From positions 372,001 to 436,000 of the forward strand of contig MPMM01000002.1 in the NCBI GenBank assembly GCA_002238505.1: a stretch of 64,000 nucleotides of DNA, given 5' to 3'. Positions within the stretch are counted from its first letter, which is position 1. Every line of letters begins with the position of its first letter. Shown in pieces: positions 45,207 to 54,659 of this stretch. The translations under genes were made by a program, and so were the position numbers. Below the pieces are notes generated by a model that was not told the origin of the DNA, searched no databases, and saw nothing but the letters and a program-made list of their open reading frames with translations. The DNA comes from SAR202 cluster bacterium bin22 (GTDB lineage Bacteria; Chloroflexota; Dehalococcoidia; Lucifugimonadales; UBA3495).

Positions 45207-45453
45207 TCAATTCTCCTTTGCCATTTGTGAGATTGCGATTGCCGATAATGTACCACACAGGGCTATAGCAAGCAAGGCAAAGCTGGTAACCGTAACTGTT
45301 CACATTTGGAGGGGATTCCCACCCTGAAACCGCCGTACCGGCTTACGCCGGAAAGACGGCACTGGACGCCAGCCAGTTCCCCTGCATTTGAGCAGTTACC
45401 GACGACCGACAATACCCAGAATGGCTGCCCGATGGTCAACCTGGGTGGCACGC

Positions 45454-46200
45454 CTATTCCTCGTCCTTCTGGACAAAGGCCCCGTCGGCCATTTCCATGC
45501 GCCGGGTGCACATACCCGCCAGCGCCAGGTCATGGGTGGCGGTGATGACGGTGACTCCCCGGTCGCGAGCGATATCCCTCAGGATGGAGGCGATGGTTAT
45601 GCCCGTAACGCTGTCAAGCTCGCCCGTCGGTTCGTCAGCGAAGAGCACGGCAGGACCGGTGACCAGGGCGCGGGCAATGGCCACCCGCTGCTGTTCTCCG
45701 CCCGAGAGTTCGTAGGGTCGATGGCCGGTCCTGGAGCCCAGTCCTACGAGGTCAAGGGCTTCAGCTGCCTTCTGACGCCGCTCCCGCCAGCCCGATCCTC
45801 CGATGTGCAAGGGCAATTCCACGTTCTCGAAAGCGGAAAGCAGAGGTATCAAACCAAAGGACTGAAATACAAACCCTATGCGTGTTCTGCGCAGATCTAC
45901 GAGTTGCGCCTCCGAAAACTCTGCCAGGTTGCGACCCTCAAAAACTATCCCGCCAGAACTGGGCTGGTCCAGGCCCGCCAGCAGGTTTAACAGGGTGGTC
46001 TTGCCCGAGCCTGACCGGCCAGTAATTGCCAGGAACTCCCCCTGTGCAATATCCAGGTCAACCCCGTCGACTGCGGTTACAGCCTGCGCACCGGTCCCGA
46101 AGGTCTTGAAGACCCCGCGAGCGGAAATGATGCTGGATGCTGGGACTGCACCCCGGTTGTCCGGAGTCGCCTGCGATGTTCGATAAGTGGGCCGGTTCAT
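45454..46200 (-). CDS. ABC transporter ATP-binding protein (MacB/LolD type)
   Basis: 248 residues. Walker A ([17 protein letters not shown]), Q-loop (VFQSFGLIPLLSAFENVELPL), signature ([16 protein letters not shown]), Walker B ([12 protein letters not shown]) and the H-loop (THDLALAG) are intact. The LolD/MacB-type DEPTGELD is typical for mechanotransmission exporters with FtsX-like permeases. It is the last gene of a four-gene minus-strand set: two permeases (51004-54399 and 47515-50925), a larger ATPase and this one. Confidence 0.93.
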   Translation of the reverse strand: MNRPTYRTSQATPDNRGAVPASSIISARGVFKTFGTGAQAVTAVDGVDLDIAQGEFLAITGRSGSGKTTLLNLLAGLDQPSSGGIVFEGRNLAEFSEAQLVDLRRTRIGFVFQSFGLIPLLSAFENVELPLHIGGSGWRERRQKAAEALDLVGLGSRTGHRPYELSGGEQQRVAIARALVTGPAVLFADEPTGELDSVTGITIASILRDIARDRGVTVITATHDLALAGMCTRRMEMADGAFVQKDEE

Positions 46201-46286
46201 TGCCTGACTGCTCCTGGGGATTCTGCCAGTTTCTCTAATGCTCCAATTCAGGGAAGCCAGAAGGGGCGGCTGCCTGGCGTCTCACG

Positions 46287-47477
46287 CTAGTCCCCTTTCT
46301 GGGTCTCCTGCTGTGGACGGCGGAACATGGCGTGGGGATCCGGAGCCGGAGCTTCAGCCTCAACCACAACTGCCGCTTCAGCCTCAACCGCAGCCGGAGC
46401 GTCGGCCTCAACCACGGTTGGCGCTTCAACCTCAACCACAGCCGCGAGTTCAGGTTCCGACTGCTGCCGGACTTCCTGCACCGGGGGCGGAACCGGGTCT
46501 TGCTGTGGCTGGACCGGAACTGGGGCAGAATCGGGTCGTCCTGCGGGGCTGATGGTCACCCGACCCTCCAGGTAATCCGCTGCAGCTAGTCCTGCAAGGC
46601 CGTTGCGCCGCAACTGTTCAACCTGGTCCGGGGGAAGCTGAAGCCGGCCGACCCGGTCAACAACCAGGTATTCCTGCTGAACCAGGTCGCCCCGGCGACG
46701 GTAAGTAGTCTGCATGAAACTCTCTGCGCTGATGCGGCCGTCCCGAATGTGAACCACGCGGTTTACGTGGCGGGCCACGCCGGGGTAGTGGGTAACCACC
46801 AGGACCGTCACGCCCAGCGCCCGGTTCATCTCCCTGAGGAGGTCGAAAATCTCGTCTGCCATCTGAGTGTCCAGTTCGCCGGTGGGTTCGTCGGCCAGGA
46901 GCAGGGGCGGACGGTTGGCCAGGGCCACTCCGATAGCTACCCGCTGCTGTTCACCGCCCGATAGCTGGTCAGGGAACCGCTGGGCCTTGTCTTCCATGTG
47001 CATGGCTTCCAGCAGTTCGCCGCTGCGCTGGCGGCGTTGTGATTTGGGAACCCGGGCGATGGCCATGGGCAGTTCGATGTTGTCGCGAACGTTCAGGTAC
47101 GGCACCAGGTTTCGGGAGGTGGACTGCCATACGAAGCCCACTTCCTGCCGGCGGTAGATTACCAATTCCCTGTCCGAAATGTTGAGCAGGTCCCTTTCTC
47201 CAACTCGCACCTGCCCGGCCGACGGCCGTTCCAGCCCGGCAAGTATATTGAGCAGGGTGGTTTTGCCGCTGCCGCTGGCTCCCACGATGGCAGTGACCTC
47301 GCCGGGGACAACTTCCAGGTCAACACCCCGCAGGGCTACTACTTCCAGGTCAGCGAGCTTGAATATCTTGAAAAGATCCCGGCATTCCAGATATGGAAGT
47401 GGGTGTCCATCCGAGCCAATAGCGGCGGCGATTGTCGCCGGACTGGGGACTTGATTCCCCTGTGTATCAATTGCCAT
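46287..47477 (-). CDS. ABC transporter ATP-binding protein with repetitive C-terminal tail
   Basis: 396 residues from the ATG in MAIDTQGNQ after AGGAAG; an in-frame start further upstream (47528) would overlap the permease gene. The N-terminal ~230 residues are a MacB/LolD ATPase: [70 protein letters not shown]. Then comes a ~100-residue extension that is Pro/Gln-rich and ends in repeated (V/A)EA(D/E)AP units, probably disordered. Such an extension is not usual in MacB/LolD ATPases. It is the upstream neighbour of the smaller ATPase gene. Confidence 0.92.
   Translation of the reverse strand: MAIDTQGNQVPSPATIAAAIGSDGHPLPYLECRDLFKIFKLADLEVVALRGVDLEVVPGEVTAIVGASGSGKTTLLNILAGLERPSAGQVRVGERDLLNISDRELVIYRRQEVGFVWQSTSRNLVPYLNVRDNIELPMAIARVPKSQRRQRSGELLEAMHMEDKAQRFPDQLSGGEQQRVAIGVALANRPPLLLADEPTGELDTQMADEIFDLLREMNRALGVTVLVVTHYPGVARHVNRVVHIRDGRISAESFMQTTYRRRGDLVQQEYLVVDRVGRLQLPPDQVEQLRRNGLAGLAAADYLEGRVTISPAGRPDSAPVPVQPQQDPVPPPVQEVRQQSEPELAAVVEVEAPTVVEADAPAAVEAEAAVVVEAEAPAPDPHAMFRRPQQETQKGD
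46340..46460. repeat. In-gene degenerate tandem repeat
   Basis: Imperfect units of about 18-27 bases around GCCTCAACCAC and GCTTCAGCCTCAACC. They encode the (V/A)EA(D/E)AP tail of the ATPase on the minus strand. The copies differ at synonymous and non-synonymous sites, so the region is an old or variable repeat. Confidence 0.6.
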
Positions 47478-47514
47478 TTGTAACTTCCTGCAATTAAGGG
47501 TCTCTTGTCTCGGA

Positions 47515-50500
47515 TTAGCCTGCTTCACCGGCGCGCAGCACCTGCTGAATGTTCAGCCTGCCCGTAAACCAGGCCAGCCATACGATGTTGCTTACGGCCA
47601 CCGCCGTCAGGGCCAGGTAGGCCACCGCAAGCGTAATCCAGTTGGTTTCCAGGGCCATGGGCGGCGTTACCCGTACGCCTCCCTCCGACACTTCCAGTAC
47701 TGGAAGCAGCGTGGTGCCGATCTGCTGACCTGCCCAGGTGCCCAGTACGACGCCGCAGACCACCATCAAGAGGAGGTTAAACCATACCATGCCGTTCAAC
47801 TGCCTGGTTGAAGAACCGAGAGTACGCAGCAGGGCAAACTCCGTGCGGCGTTCCCCGGTGTCCACATAGGAAAAGAGGACCACGCCGGAAGCGCTGGCCA
47901 GTACCAGGGCCAGGAACATCAGGGCCAGCAGACCTCCCCAACTGGCATTCGCCAGGGGTTGTTCCACTCGCTGCCGGATTTCTTCCGAAGCGGTAAGGGA
48001 ACCCTCAACGGGCACTTCCATATCGTCAAGAACGGCAGTCAGGAACTCTGCTGCCCCCGCCTCATCCGCAGCGGCTGCCCAGATTTCGTTGGGGCCGGAG
48101 CCGGGGCGCCTGCCCAGGCGGTCGCTGTACAGGTTGAAGGTGGCCTGGTCAATCACCACGAAGGGCTGGGACCGTGGGTCCATGGTGGGGAAGTAATCAG
48201 CCACCGCCACGATCTTGACGGGAAACGCCACATTTGAAGTGCCGACGCTGATCACGTCGTTCAACTGGGCGTCAGCCTCCTCAAGAATCTGGGGCGAAAC
48301 GATGGCTGCCACCGGGGCATCTGAGGGTCCCGGACGAATAGCCCGCAGGCTTACCCCGCCGGGGGCCCAACTGTACGCCGCAGACCGGCGCCCGGGCTCG
48401 CGGCCCACCGCTTCGCTGGTCTCCAGTGCGTACAGACCGGGCCGGGTGTAGTCTTCCACTACCTCCCAGCCTTCCAGGGACTGGAAATCGGCGATGGAAA
48501 CCTCGCCTTCAGGAGTTACGGCTGTCAGGTCGTCCAGGAACAGTACACCCGGGTCACTGAGGCCGAAGCGGCTTGATACCTGCAGATTTATCAGTGTGAA
48601 TGGCGGCTGGACTGTAATTGGCTGGCTGCTGCCCCGGGTAGGCCGGGGCTGGAGTTCACCTGCGATTTTCTGCCAGCCAGCTTCGCTCGGTTCCCCAATG
48701 AGGGCGTCGAAAGTATAGCCCCGGCCGTCCCGTATTCTGGCCCCTACAACGAGGCGTGCCCTGGGCTGGCCCGGATTGGCCCAAAGCGCCAGGGCGGTGG
48801 TCTCCTCCGGCAAAGGCAAGCCGCTGCCGACTCCTGGCAATATGGCGCGGGAAATCTGAAGCTCAGCTGGTTGCTGGTCGCTGGAGAGTTCCGGTGGAGT
48901 CTGGATGGACCGCATGAGTGATCCGAGGGTCTGGCCCTCGGCAAAATCCGGACGGAACCAGGCGACCTGGGCGAATCTTGAACTGTCCACCGCCAGCAGG
49001 TCAAAGCGCACGCTGCTGAATCCCTGGGTAAGCAGGTTGCCAGTCATGCGGGATACTTCCGCCATCCGCAGGCCCGGGATGTCGCTGCTGTGGACCTGGT
49101 CCAGGCCCAATGATGATACCGGCATGCGATGTCCGGCATGTTGAACTCTTACGTCTGCGCCTACCTGGTAGCGGGCGCGGTCTTCCTGGCTGCGTTCCAG
49201 GGTTGACCCAAAAGCGCTGCCAATAACGCCCAGCGCCGTGGCCAGCATCAAGAGCACCACCAGGCTGCCAGGGGCGATTGGGTCCCGGCCCACACGGCGC
49301 AGCCCCTGGACCAGCCACACAGGGCCTATGGGTTCTATTGCGCGGGCCAAAATGGCGACCGCCAGGGGGAAGAACCGCAGCACTATCAACCCCAGTGCCA
49401 GCAGGGCCAGAACTGGCCCCAGCAGCAAGGTAAAGTCGATTTCCAGTTCCCCTCGACCCACCGGCCTGAGCAGGAATGAACTGCGGCTCTGTATCTGCCA
49501 CCAGATGAAGGCAATCAGCGCCAGCAACAGGAAATCCAGGTAATAGCGGTGCAACAGGGGGGCGCGGGCCGGGCGGGCGCCGGCCTGCCTGAATTCCACA
49601 ATTCCCTGCCTCGCCGCAACCAGGGTAGCCAGGGTCAGTACTGTAACCGAAAGAAGGGCGCCGGCTGCGCCAAGGAGAAAGGCGCGCCCCGACAGGGCAA
49701 TTATGATGCCGTCTCTCTGTACGTCGAAGAACAGGCTTCCCAGCAGGCTGGCAACTGGTGCGGCCAGGATCGTGCCCACGATTACCGCGGGAATGGTCAG
49801 AAGCAACCCTTCTACAAAAATCATCAGGCCCACTTGAAAGGTGGTAGTGCCTCTGCTTTTCAGCATGGCGATCTCTGCGCTGCGGGAGCGGATAGTCAGG
49901 GCAGACACCAGCGCCAGGTAATAGGCCAGGATGCCCACAACCAGGAACACCATCAGGTAAAGGGGTATGCGCGACAGGACGAGCTGTTCGGAGTAATCGT
50001 CCAGCAGCCGGTCCAGCTTCAGCGAAATTGTGGAGTTGTCCAGTCGCGAAACAAGCTCGTAGCGCATGTTTCTGATGGACTGCTGCACCTCATCCACCTG
50101 GCCAAAGCTGAAGCCCTGACGGTCCAGGTCGTATATCCAGGTTACGTTGGAATAGATGCCCGGGTATTCGGTGCCAATGCGCTGCAGGATTGCCGACTCG
50201 GTGGTGAACATGGGAATCGTTGGCCACTCACCGTTGTGATTGCTGAAGTTGTGGTCCCGCCCGAACCAGAAATCGTCCTCTGGGTTGATTCTCTCGAAAA
50301 TGCCTACAATGCGGACATTGATGATCTTGGCTTCCGTGTTGCCGGTGGCTGGATGGATGAACAGGGAGTCTCCCAGGTTCATTCCCACCATTTCGGCCCC
50401 GTCCTCTTCGACTACCACCTCCAGTACGTCTCCGCCGGAGGCGGTGGCATCCCTGGGCCAGCGGCCTTCCAGGAGTCGGCTCCGGTCCTCATCAAAAAGG

Positions 50501-50925
50501 CGGGTCATGAATTGGATGCGTCCCCGGGGCCGAGAGTCCTGCTCGGTGCTGAACCTGGGGTCGCCGGTATAGAAGAATGTGGACGTTTCCAGAAGTCGGG
50601 CGTGGTCTTCCACGTAGGGTTCGAAAACGCCGGTTACCCGGTCGTCCACAAATTCCGTACTAGTCTGGTAAACGGAGGGACGGCTTTCCGAGATGGACGG
50701 TTCTTCCAGGTTCAGGAAGATGCGAACCCAGAAATTGGCCTCACTGGCCTCGGCCTCGCGCAAAGTGCGCCGCAGCGCAGCCTCGGCAAGCAGGTCCGAG
50801 AAGACCACACTGCTGGAAAGCAGCGCTACCGAAAGCAGGATGCCCATGAACAGCACGAGTTCCAACCGCCACGCCGTGGCGATTCGCCTTCGAGCTATCG
50901 TATAAGCCAGTTGCAGAAAGGACAT
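47515..50925 (-). CDS. FtsX/MacB-like ABC transporter permease
   Basis: 1136 residues, about three times the length of a standard FtsX-like permease. It starts with a membrane helix after the MSFLQLAYTIARRRIATAWRLELV signal-anchor region, followed by a large extracytoplasmic domain, a block of FtsX-type helices (LPLYLMVFLVVGILAYYLALVSALTIRSRSAEIAMLKSRG), a second helix cluster, a second large domain, and a final FtsX unit (GERRTEFALLRTLGSS and LMVVCGVVLGTWAGQQIG). Two FtsX repeats in one chain resemble a fused LolC/E-like or MacB-like exporter. Its 3' end is close to the ATPase gene. Confidence 0.9.
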   Translation of the reverse strand: MSFLQLAYTIARRRIATAWRLELVLFMGILLSVALLSSSVVFSDLLAEAALRRTLREAEASEANFWVRIFLNLEEPSISESRPSVYQTSTEFVDDRVTGVFEPYVEDHARLLETSTFFYTGDPRFSTEQDSRPRGRIQFMTRLFDEDRSRLLEGRWPRDATASGGDVLEVVVEEDGAEMVGMNLGDSLFIHPATGNTEAKIINVRIVGIFERINPEDDFWFGRDHNFSNHNGEWPTIPMFTTESAILQRIGTEYPGIYSNVTWIYDLDRQGFSFGQVDEVQQSIRNMRYELVSRLDNSTISLKLDRLLDDYSEQLVLSRIPLYLMVFLVVGILAYYLALVSALTIRSRSAEIAMLKSRGTTTFQVGLMIFVEGLLLTIPAVIVGTILAAPVASLLGSLFFDVQRDGIIIALSGRAFLLGAAGALLSVTVLTLATLVAARQGIVEFRQAGARPARAPLLHRYYLDFLLLALIAFIWWQIQSRSSFLLRPVGRGELEIDFTLLLGPVLALLALGLIVLRFFPLAVAILARAIEPIGPVWLVQGLRRVGRDPIAPGSLVVLLMLATALGVIGSAFGSTLERSQEDRARYQVGADVRVQHAGHRMPVSSLGLDQVHSSDIPGLRMAEVSRMTGNLLTQGFSSVRFDLLAVDSSRFAQVAWFRPDFAEGQTLGSLMRSIQTPPELSSDQQPAELQISRAILPGVGSGLPLPEETTALALWANPGQPRARLVVGARIRDGRGYTFDALIGEPSEAGWQKIAGELQPRPTRGSSQPITVQPPFTLINLQVSSRFGLSDPGVLFLDDLTAVTPEGEVSIADFQSLEGWEVVEDYTRPGLYALETSEAVGREPGRRSAAYSWAPGGVSLRAIRPGPSDAPVAAIVSPQILEEADAQLNDVISVGTSNVAFPVKIVAVADYFPTMDPRSQPFVVIDQATFNLYSDRLGRRPGSGPNEIWAAAADEAGAAEFLTAVLDDMEVPVEGSLTASEEIRQRVEQPLANASWGGLLALMFLALVLASASGVVLFSYVDTGERRTEFALLRTLGSSTRQLNGMVWFNLLLMVVCGVVLGTWAGQQIGTTLLPVLEVSEGGVRVTPPMALETNWITLAVAYLALTAVAVSNIVWLAWFTGRLNIQQVLRAGEAG

Positions 50926-51003
50926 TTTCCTGGTAGGCAGCCCCTTGTTGATAACCCCTCAAGTAAGGTTCAAAGCAAAAACGATGGTGAGTTGTGGGCT
51001 TTC

Positions 51004-54000
51004 CTAACCCCTGTTCCGCAGTATATCAGAGGGTTTCAGGCGGCCCACCGCCACCCCCGCAACAATGATGGAGAGGGCCGCGGCAATGGCCAGATTCACG
51101 ATTACCAGGGTCACCAGCCACGTTTGAACCGTAATGACCATTGGCGGAACTATCGGCAGACCGCCCGGGCTGACACCAAGGAAGCCCAGTGTCCACCGGC
51201 CAAGGTAATAGCCGATCAATGCTCCTGCAACCAGCCCCACAGTAGATACCAGCAGTCTCTCCAGCACCAGGAGTCCCAGCAGCTGGTTCCTGGAAAATCC
51301 CAGGGCGCGGGTTACCGTCAACTCTACCCGGCTGCCGTTTACGGCTACGATGGCGTGGGTAGCCAGGGCCAGCGTCACAACCAGGGTCAAGGCTCCCAGG
51401 CCCAAAAGGGTCAATCCATTCCAGCCGCCACCGGCCAGAGGGTCCTGGGCGTACCTTTCCACCAGCCCGGTTCGGTCCCGTATGTTTGCTGATACCGAGG
51501 TTGCTTCTCGTACCGAGCGTATCGCTTCGTCCCGGTCTTCGCCCTCCTCCAGCGCCAGCCAGTATTCATTGGGCGGTGTGGGTATGCCCCTTGGCAGCCT
51601 CATGGTGTAGTCCTCAAAGGACTTCAGAGATACCAGCAGGAAAGACTGCTCCCGCCGCAAAATGGTTGGAAAATGGGTTACGGTTTCCTGCACCGAAAGA
51701 GGCACCAACTGGGTTCCCACATCCACCCTCAGGAACTGGGCGCCCGTAAGGTCGGGGCTGCCTACAGCGGCCAGGGGGAAATCACCGGGAGGAATGAATA
51801 TGCCGCGTGGTTCCTGCAACAGGGGGTCCTGCCAGGTGAACTCCATGGCCCGGCCCTCATCCCTGCCGGCCCGGCTGGTAACCGATGCGCCATCCGATGT
51901 TCCGCCGTGGTGAGGAAGGGTCACCCAGCGGCCAACGTCTTCGAAGTCCTCAATTACCTGCCGCCCGTCGGCATCGGTATTGGCCCCGCTGGCGTCTGTC
52001 TTCAGTTTGACGGTAATGTCGTCAACGTAGATAGACCCCGGTGGCATCCGGTACAGGGACCGCCCCACGAAGTACAGGGCAACAACGTTGAACGGTGGAT
52101 CGAGCCAGACCTTTTCCTCCGGCATAGGCGCCTCGAAATAGGTCCACACACCCTGGCTGTCAGATCGTTGGAAGCCGCCGTGGGAAAGCTGGACTGTTCC
52201 CAGATCCAGGTTCTCGTGGCTCCCGTCGGCGTCGGCAATCCTCAACCACATACTGAGCGACTGCTGCACCGTACTCTCGGCAAAGGTCTCGTTGCTGACC
52301 CATACGCCGATGCTTTCGGCATCCTCGGGGACGGGTATTCCCGATGGAAGGTTTCCGCTCAGGTCGGGCAATCTGGACTGGCCGCGTCTTAGTGGAGTGA
52401 CCAGTTCGGATAGGGTCTTGCCCGAGGTGGAAAAATCCTCCCGGAACCAGGCCACATCCACCAGTGAAACCGGATCGACTCCCAGCAAAACGGCCGAAGA
52501 CCCGGGGTCCACGTCCAGCAGGGTTACTGCTTCTCGTTGAACGGGAGTAAAGGAATGAACCGAGGGCAGGGAGGCCAGGTTGTTTTCCGTGTCGCTGGTA
52601 GGGGCAATTATGTGCACCTCCAGTTCACCGCCAGACCGGTACAGCGCCTGCTCCTCCTGGCTGCGTCCCAATGTGGCCTGGAAGGATGCGCCAAATACGC
52701 CCAGGGCTGCGGCCAGCATGACAATGACCGTTAGCGAGCCGTAAGGCAGAGGGTCGCGGGCTACCCGGGAAAGGGCAAAAGCGGCCCATGCCGGGGCCAC
52801 CAGGCGGGCCGCCCAGGCCAGCGCCTTCACGACTAGGGGCAACACCCGCAGTACCAAGAAGGCAGCTGTAAGCAGGGCCAGGGAGGGAGCGATCAACAGG
52901 CTGACGTCAAGTTCGGAGCGACCGGTTGTGAGGGTACGTTGCAAGAAACTGCCGCGTTGTTCAATTTGCCACCAGACCAGCCCCAGGGCAATCACCACCA
53001 GCAGGTCGATGTAGTACCGCTGCAGGAAGGGGATGGTTGGCGGGCGCGCCCTTTCCCTCAGAAAGTCCAGCAAGCCTATTCTGGCCAGGTTAAAGTTGGC
53101 GGCAGCCAGCACTGCCAGGCTCATCAACCCGCCGACAGCCCCCATCAGGAACATGTCGGCTCTCAATCCTATTTCCAAGGCCTCGGTGCCACCCTTGGGG
53201 TCTATGGTGCCGAAAAGCGCGAGGCGGAAAATCAGCATGGCCAGGAGCGGCCCAACAATTGTAGCTGCAATCACTAGGATGGCTTCGGCCAGGGTAATGA
53301 CTGTCCCCACCTGAAGCATGCTGGCGCCACGGCTGCGCAGCAGGCCCGCTTCTTCGCTGCGGGACTTGGCCAGCAGGCTGGTGACCAGAATCAGGAAGTA
53401 GAGGATAACCACTACCACCAATGAAATGAACAAATAGATGGGGGCCCGGGCCCGGGTCACGGCGCGCTGGTAGCTGGCCAGCAACCCGGTATCCCGGCTG
53501 TTCTCAAGTCGGGTCAGTATGAGGGAACGGGGCACGCTCTTGTTGATGTCGGATTCCATGCCCTCAAAGGCGTCCCTGGTCGGCTGTACCAGGTCCGCGT
53601 TAAGCACGTCCGTGTCCAGGTACAGGTACCAACCGAAGTCGCCTACCAGGGTGGGGAACCTGGCGCCTATGCCGTTGAAGAACAGTTCCTCCGGTACGTA
53701 CAAGGGCATCAGGACGATTTCCCCCGCTTCCTGCGGGCCGAAGTAGTCGTGGAAACCCATCCAATACTCTTCCGTAGTATCAATGGGTTCAATGATGCCC
53801 ACAACCTTCACGTGTATCTGCTGGTCCAGGTCGGTCCGGTACGGGAGTATTACGGCCTCAGAGCCCAATTCCCAGAACATTACGGAAGCCGTATCCTCGC
53901 CCACGGCAACCTCAATGGATAGTCGCCCGTCGCTCTCCCCGGGCGTCGGGGAGGGCCACTTACCGTCAATCAACCTGGCATGCTGTTGAAAGTCTGTTAG

Positions 54001-54399
54001 AAAGAAAGGGCGGGCAGAGGGAGCGCCCAGGAGTTGAGATTGGTCAAAAGGTTCCTTTACCAGCAGTATTTCAGGCTGGGGGCGACCGTAACGCTGGATG
54101 TCCCGGAGCATGAAACCCAGGCGGTTTTCCACGATTTCTTCGAGGGTGGAGCGCAGATTGTTGTAATCGGCGGGTCCCAGGGGGCGGTTTTGGGAGATGA
54201 TGTGGGTGTTTAATATCTGGCGACTTGTCGATGCTATGCTGTGCTGAAGGCCTGCCTCCGCCAGGGCGCGAGTGTAAACGGCGCCCAGCGACATCAAGGT
54301 TACTGCGGCCAGAACCCCGAAGCCGGTAATGGCAAGCAGCGCCCACGAAGATCGCAGACGCCGGGGCAGCAGCCAAAGCAATGAACTAATCCAGTTCAT
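51004..54399 (-). CDS. FtsX/MacB-like ABC transporter permease
   Basis: 1131 residues and the same plan as the next gene: N-terminal membrane helix (SWALLAITGFGVLAAVTLMSLGAVY), large external domain, FtsX block (LFISLVVVVILYFLILVTSLLAKSRSEEAGLLRSRG), second helix cluster and external domain, and a C-terminal FtsX block (SRVELTVTRALGFSRNQLLGLLVLERLL). The two permeases share architecture and short motifs, so they are likely ancient duplicates forming a heterodimer. Together with the two ATPases this would be one exporter of lipoproteins, lipids, peptides or drugs; the substrate is not readable. Upstream lies the MITE-like element. Confidence 0.9.
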   Translation of the reverse strand: MNWISSLLWLLPRRLRSSWALLAITGFGVLAAVTLMSLGAVYTRALAEAGLQHSIASTSRQILNTHIISQNRPLGPADYNNLRSTLEEIVENRLGFMLRDIQRYGRPQPEILLVKEPFDQSQLLGAPSARPFFLTDFQQHARLIDGKWPSPTPGESDGRLSIEVAVGEDTASVMFWELGSEAVILPYRTDLDQQIHVKVVGIIEPIDTTEEYWMGFHDYFGPQEAGEIVLMPLYVPEELFFNGIGARFPTLVGDFGWYLYLDTDVLNADLVQPTRDAFEGMESDINKSVPRSLILTRLENSRDTGLLASYQRAVTRARAPIYLFISLVVVVILYFLILVTSLLAKSRSEEAGLLRSRGASMLQVGTVITLAEAILVIAATIVGPLLAMLIFRLALFGTIDPKGGTEALEIGLRADMFLMGAVGGLMSLAVLAAANFNLARIGLLDFLRERARPPTIPFLQRYYIDLLVVIALGLVWWQIEQRGSFLQRTLTTGRSELDVSLLIAPSLALLTAAFLVLRVLPLVVKALAWAARLVAPAWAAFALSRVARDPLPYGSLTVIVMLAAALGVFGASFQATLGRSQEEQALYRSGGELEVHIIAPTSDTENNLASLPSVHSFTPVQREAVTLLDVDPGSSAVLLGVDPVSLVDVAWFREDFSTSGKTLSELVTPLRRGQSRLPDLSGNLPSGIPVPEDAESIGVWVSNETFAESTVQQSLSMWLRIADADGSHENLDLGTVQLSHGGFQRSDSQGVWTYFEAPMPEEKVWLDPPFNVVALYFVGRSLYRMPPGSIYVDDITVKLKTDASGANTDADGRQVIEDFEDVGRWVTLPHHGGTSDGASVTSRAGRDEGRAMEFTWQDPLLQEPRGIFIPPGDFPLAAVGSPDLTGAQFLRVDVGTQLVPLSVQETVTHFPTILRREQSFLLVSLKSFEDYTMRLPRGIPTPPNEYWLALEEGEDRDEAIRSVREATSVSANIRDRTGLVERYAQDPLAGGGWNGLTLLGLGALTLVVTLALATHAIVAVNGSRVELTVTRALGFSRNQLLGLLVLERLLVSTVGLVAGALIGYYLGRWTLGFLGVSPGGLPIVPPMVITVQTWLVTLVIVNLAIAAALSIIVAGVAVGRLKPSDILRNRG

Positions 54400-54530
54400 G
54401 CCGTCCCAGTCAGGTCAGCATTGGGGTCGAGGTTCTGATATAAAGACTTGTCCTCAAGTCGATGTCCCCCGGGAAGGGTCAGGGTAAGAATGTGAGTAAC
54501 TGGATTCAGCATTGAGCGTTCCCCTGTGGG

Positions 54531-54659
54531 CTAAGAGACTATCTCAAAAGCCCTTCCCCCTTGACGGGGGAAGGTCAGGATGGGGGTGAAAAGCAACTTC
54601 TCTTGCTGTCGCAGCTTGCCCAACGTTCTGCCTTGAATAATTCGGAGATAGTTTCTTAG
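54531..54659. mobile_element. MITE-like palindromic element
   Basis: A 129-bp segment bounded by 15-bp terminal inverted repeats (CTAAGAGACTATCTC at 54531-54545; GAGATAGTTTCTTAG at 54645-54659) that differ at one position. A second perfect 9-bp palindrome with a 5-nt loop (CCTTCCCCC, GGGGGAAGG, 54552-54574) lies inside. There is no open frame. The right repeat reaches into the ctaG stop codon (54656-54658). A clear target-site duplication beyond a possible TA was not seen. It could be a nonautonomous transposon relic or a REP-like element. Confidence 0.55.

Noticed and set aside
49549-51492. Plus-strand open frame of 647 codons opposite the permease genes
   Set aside because: Opposite strand of two FtsX-type genes; its product is Gln/Gly/Arg/His-rich without any known domain.
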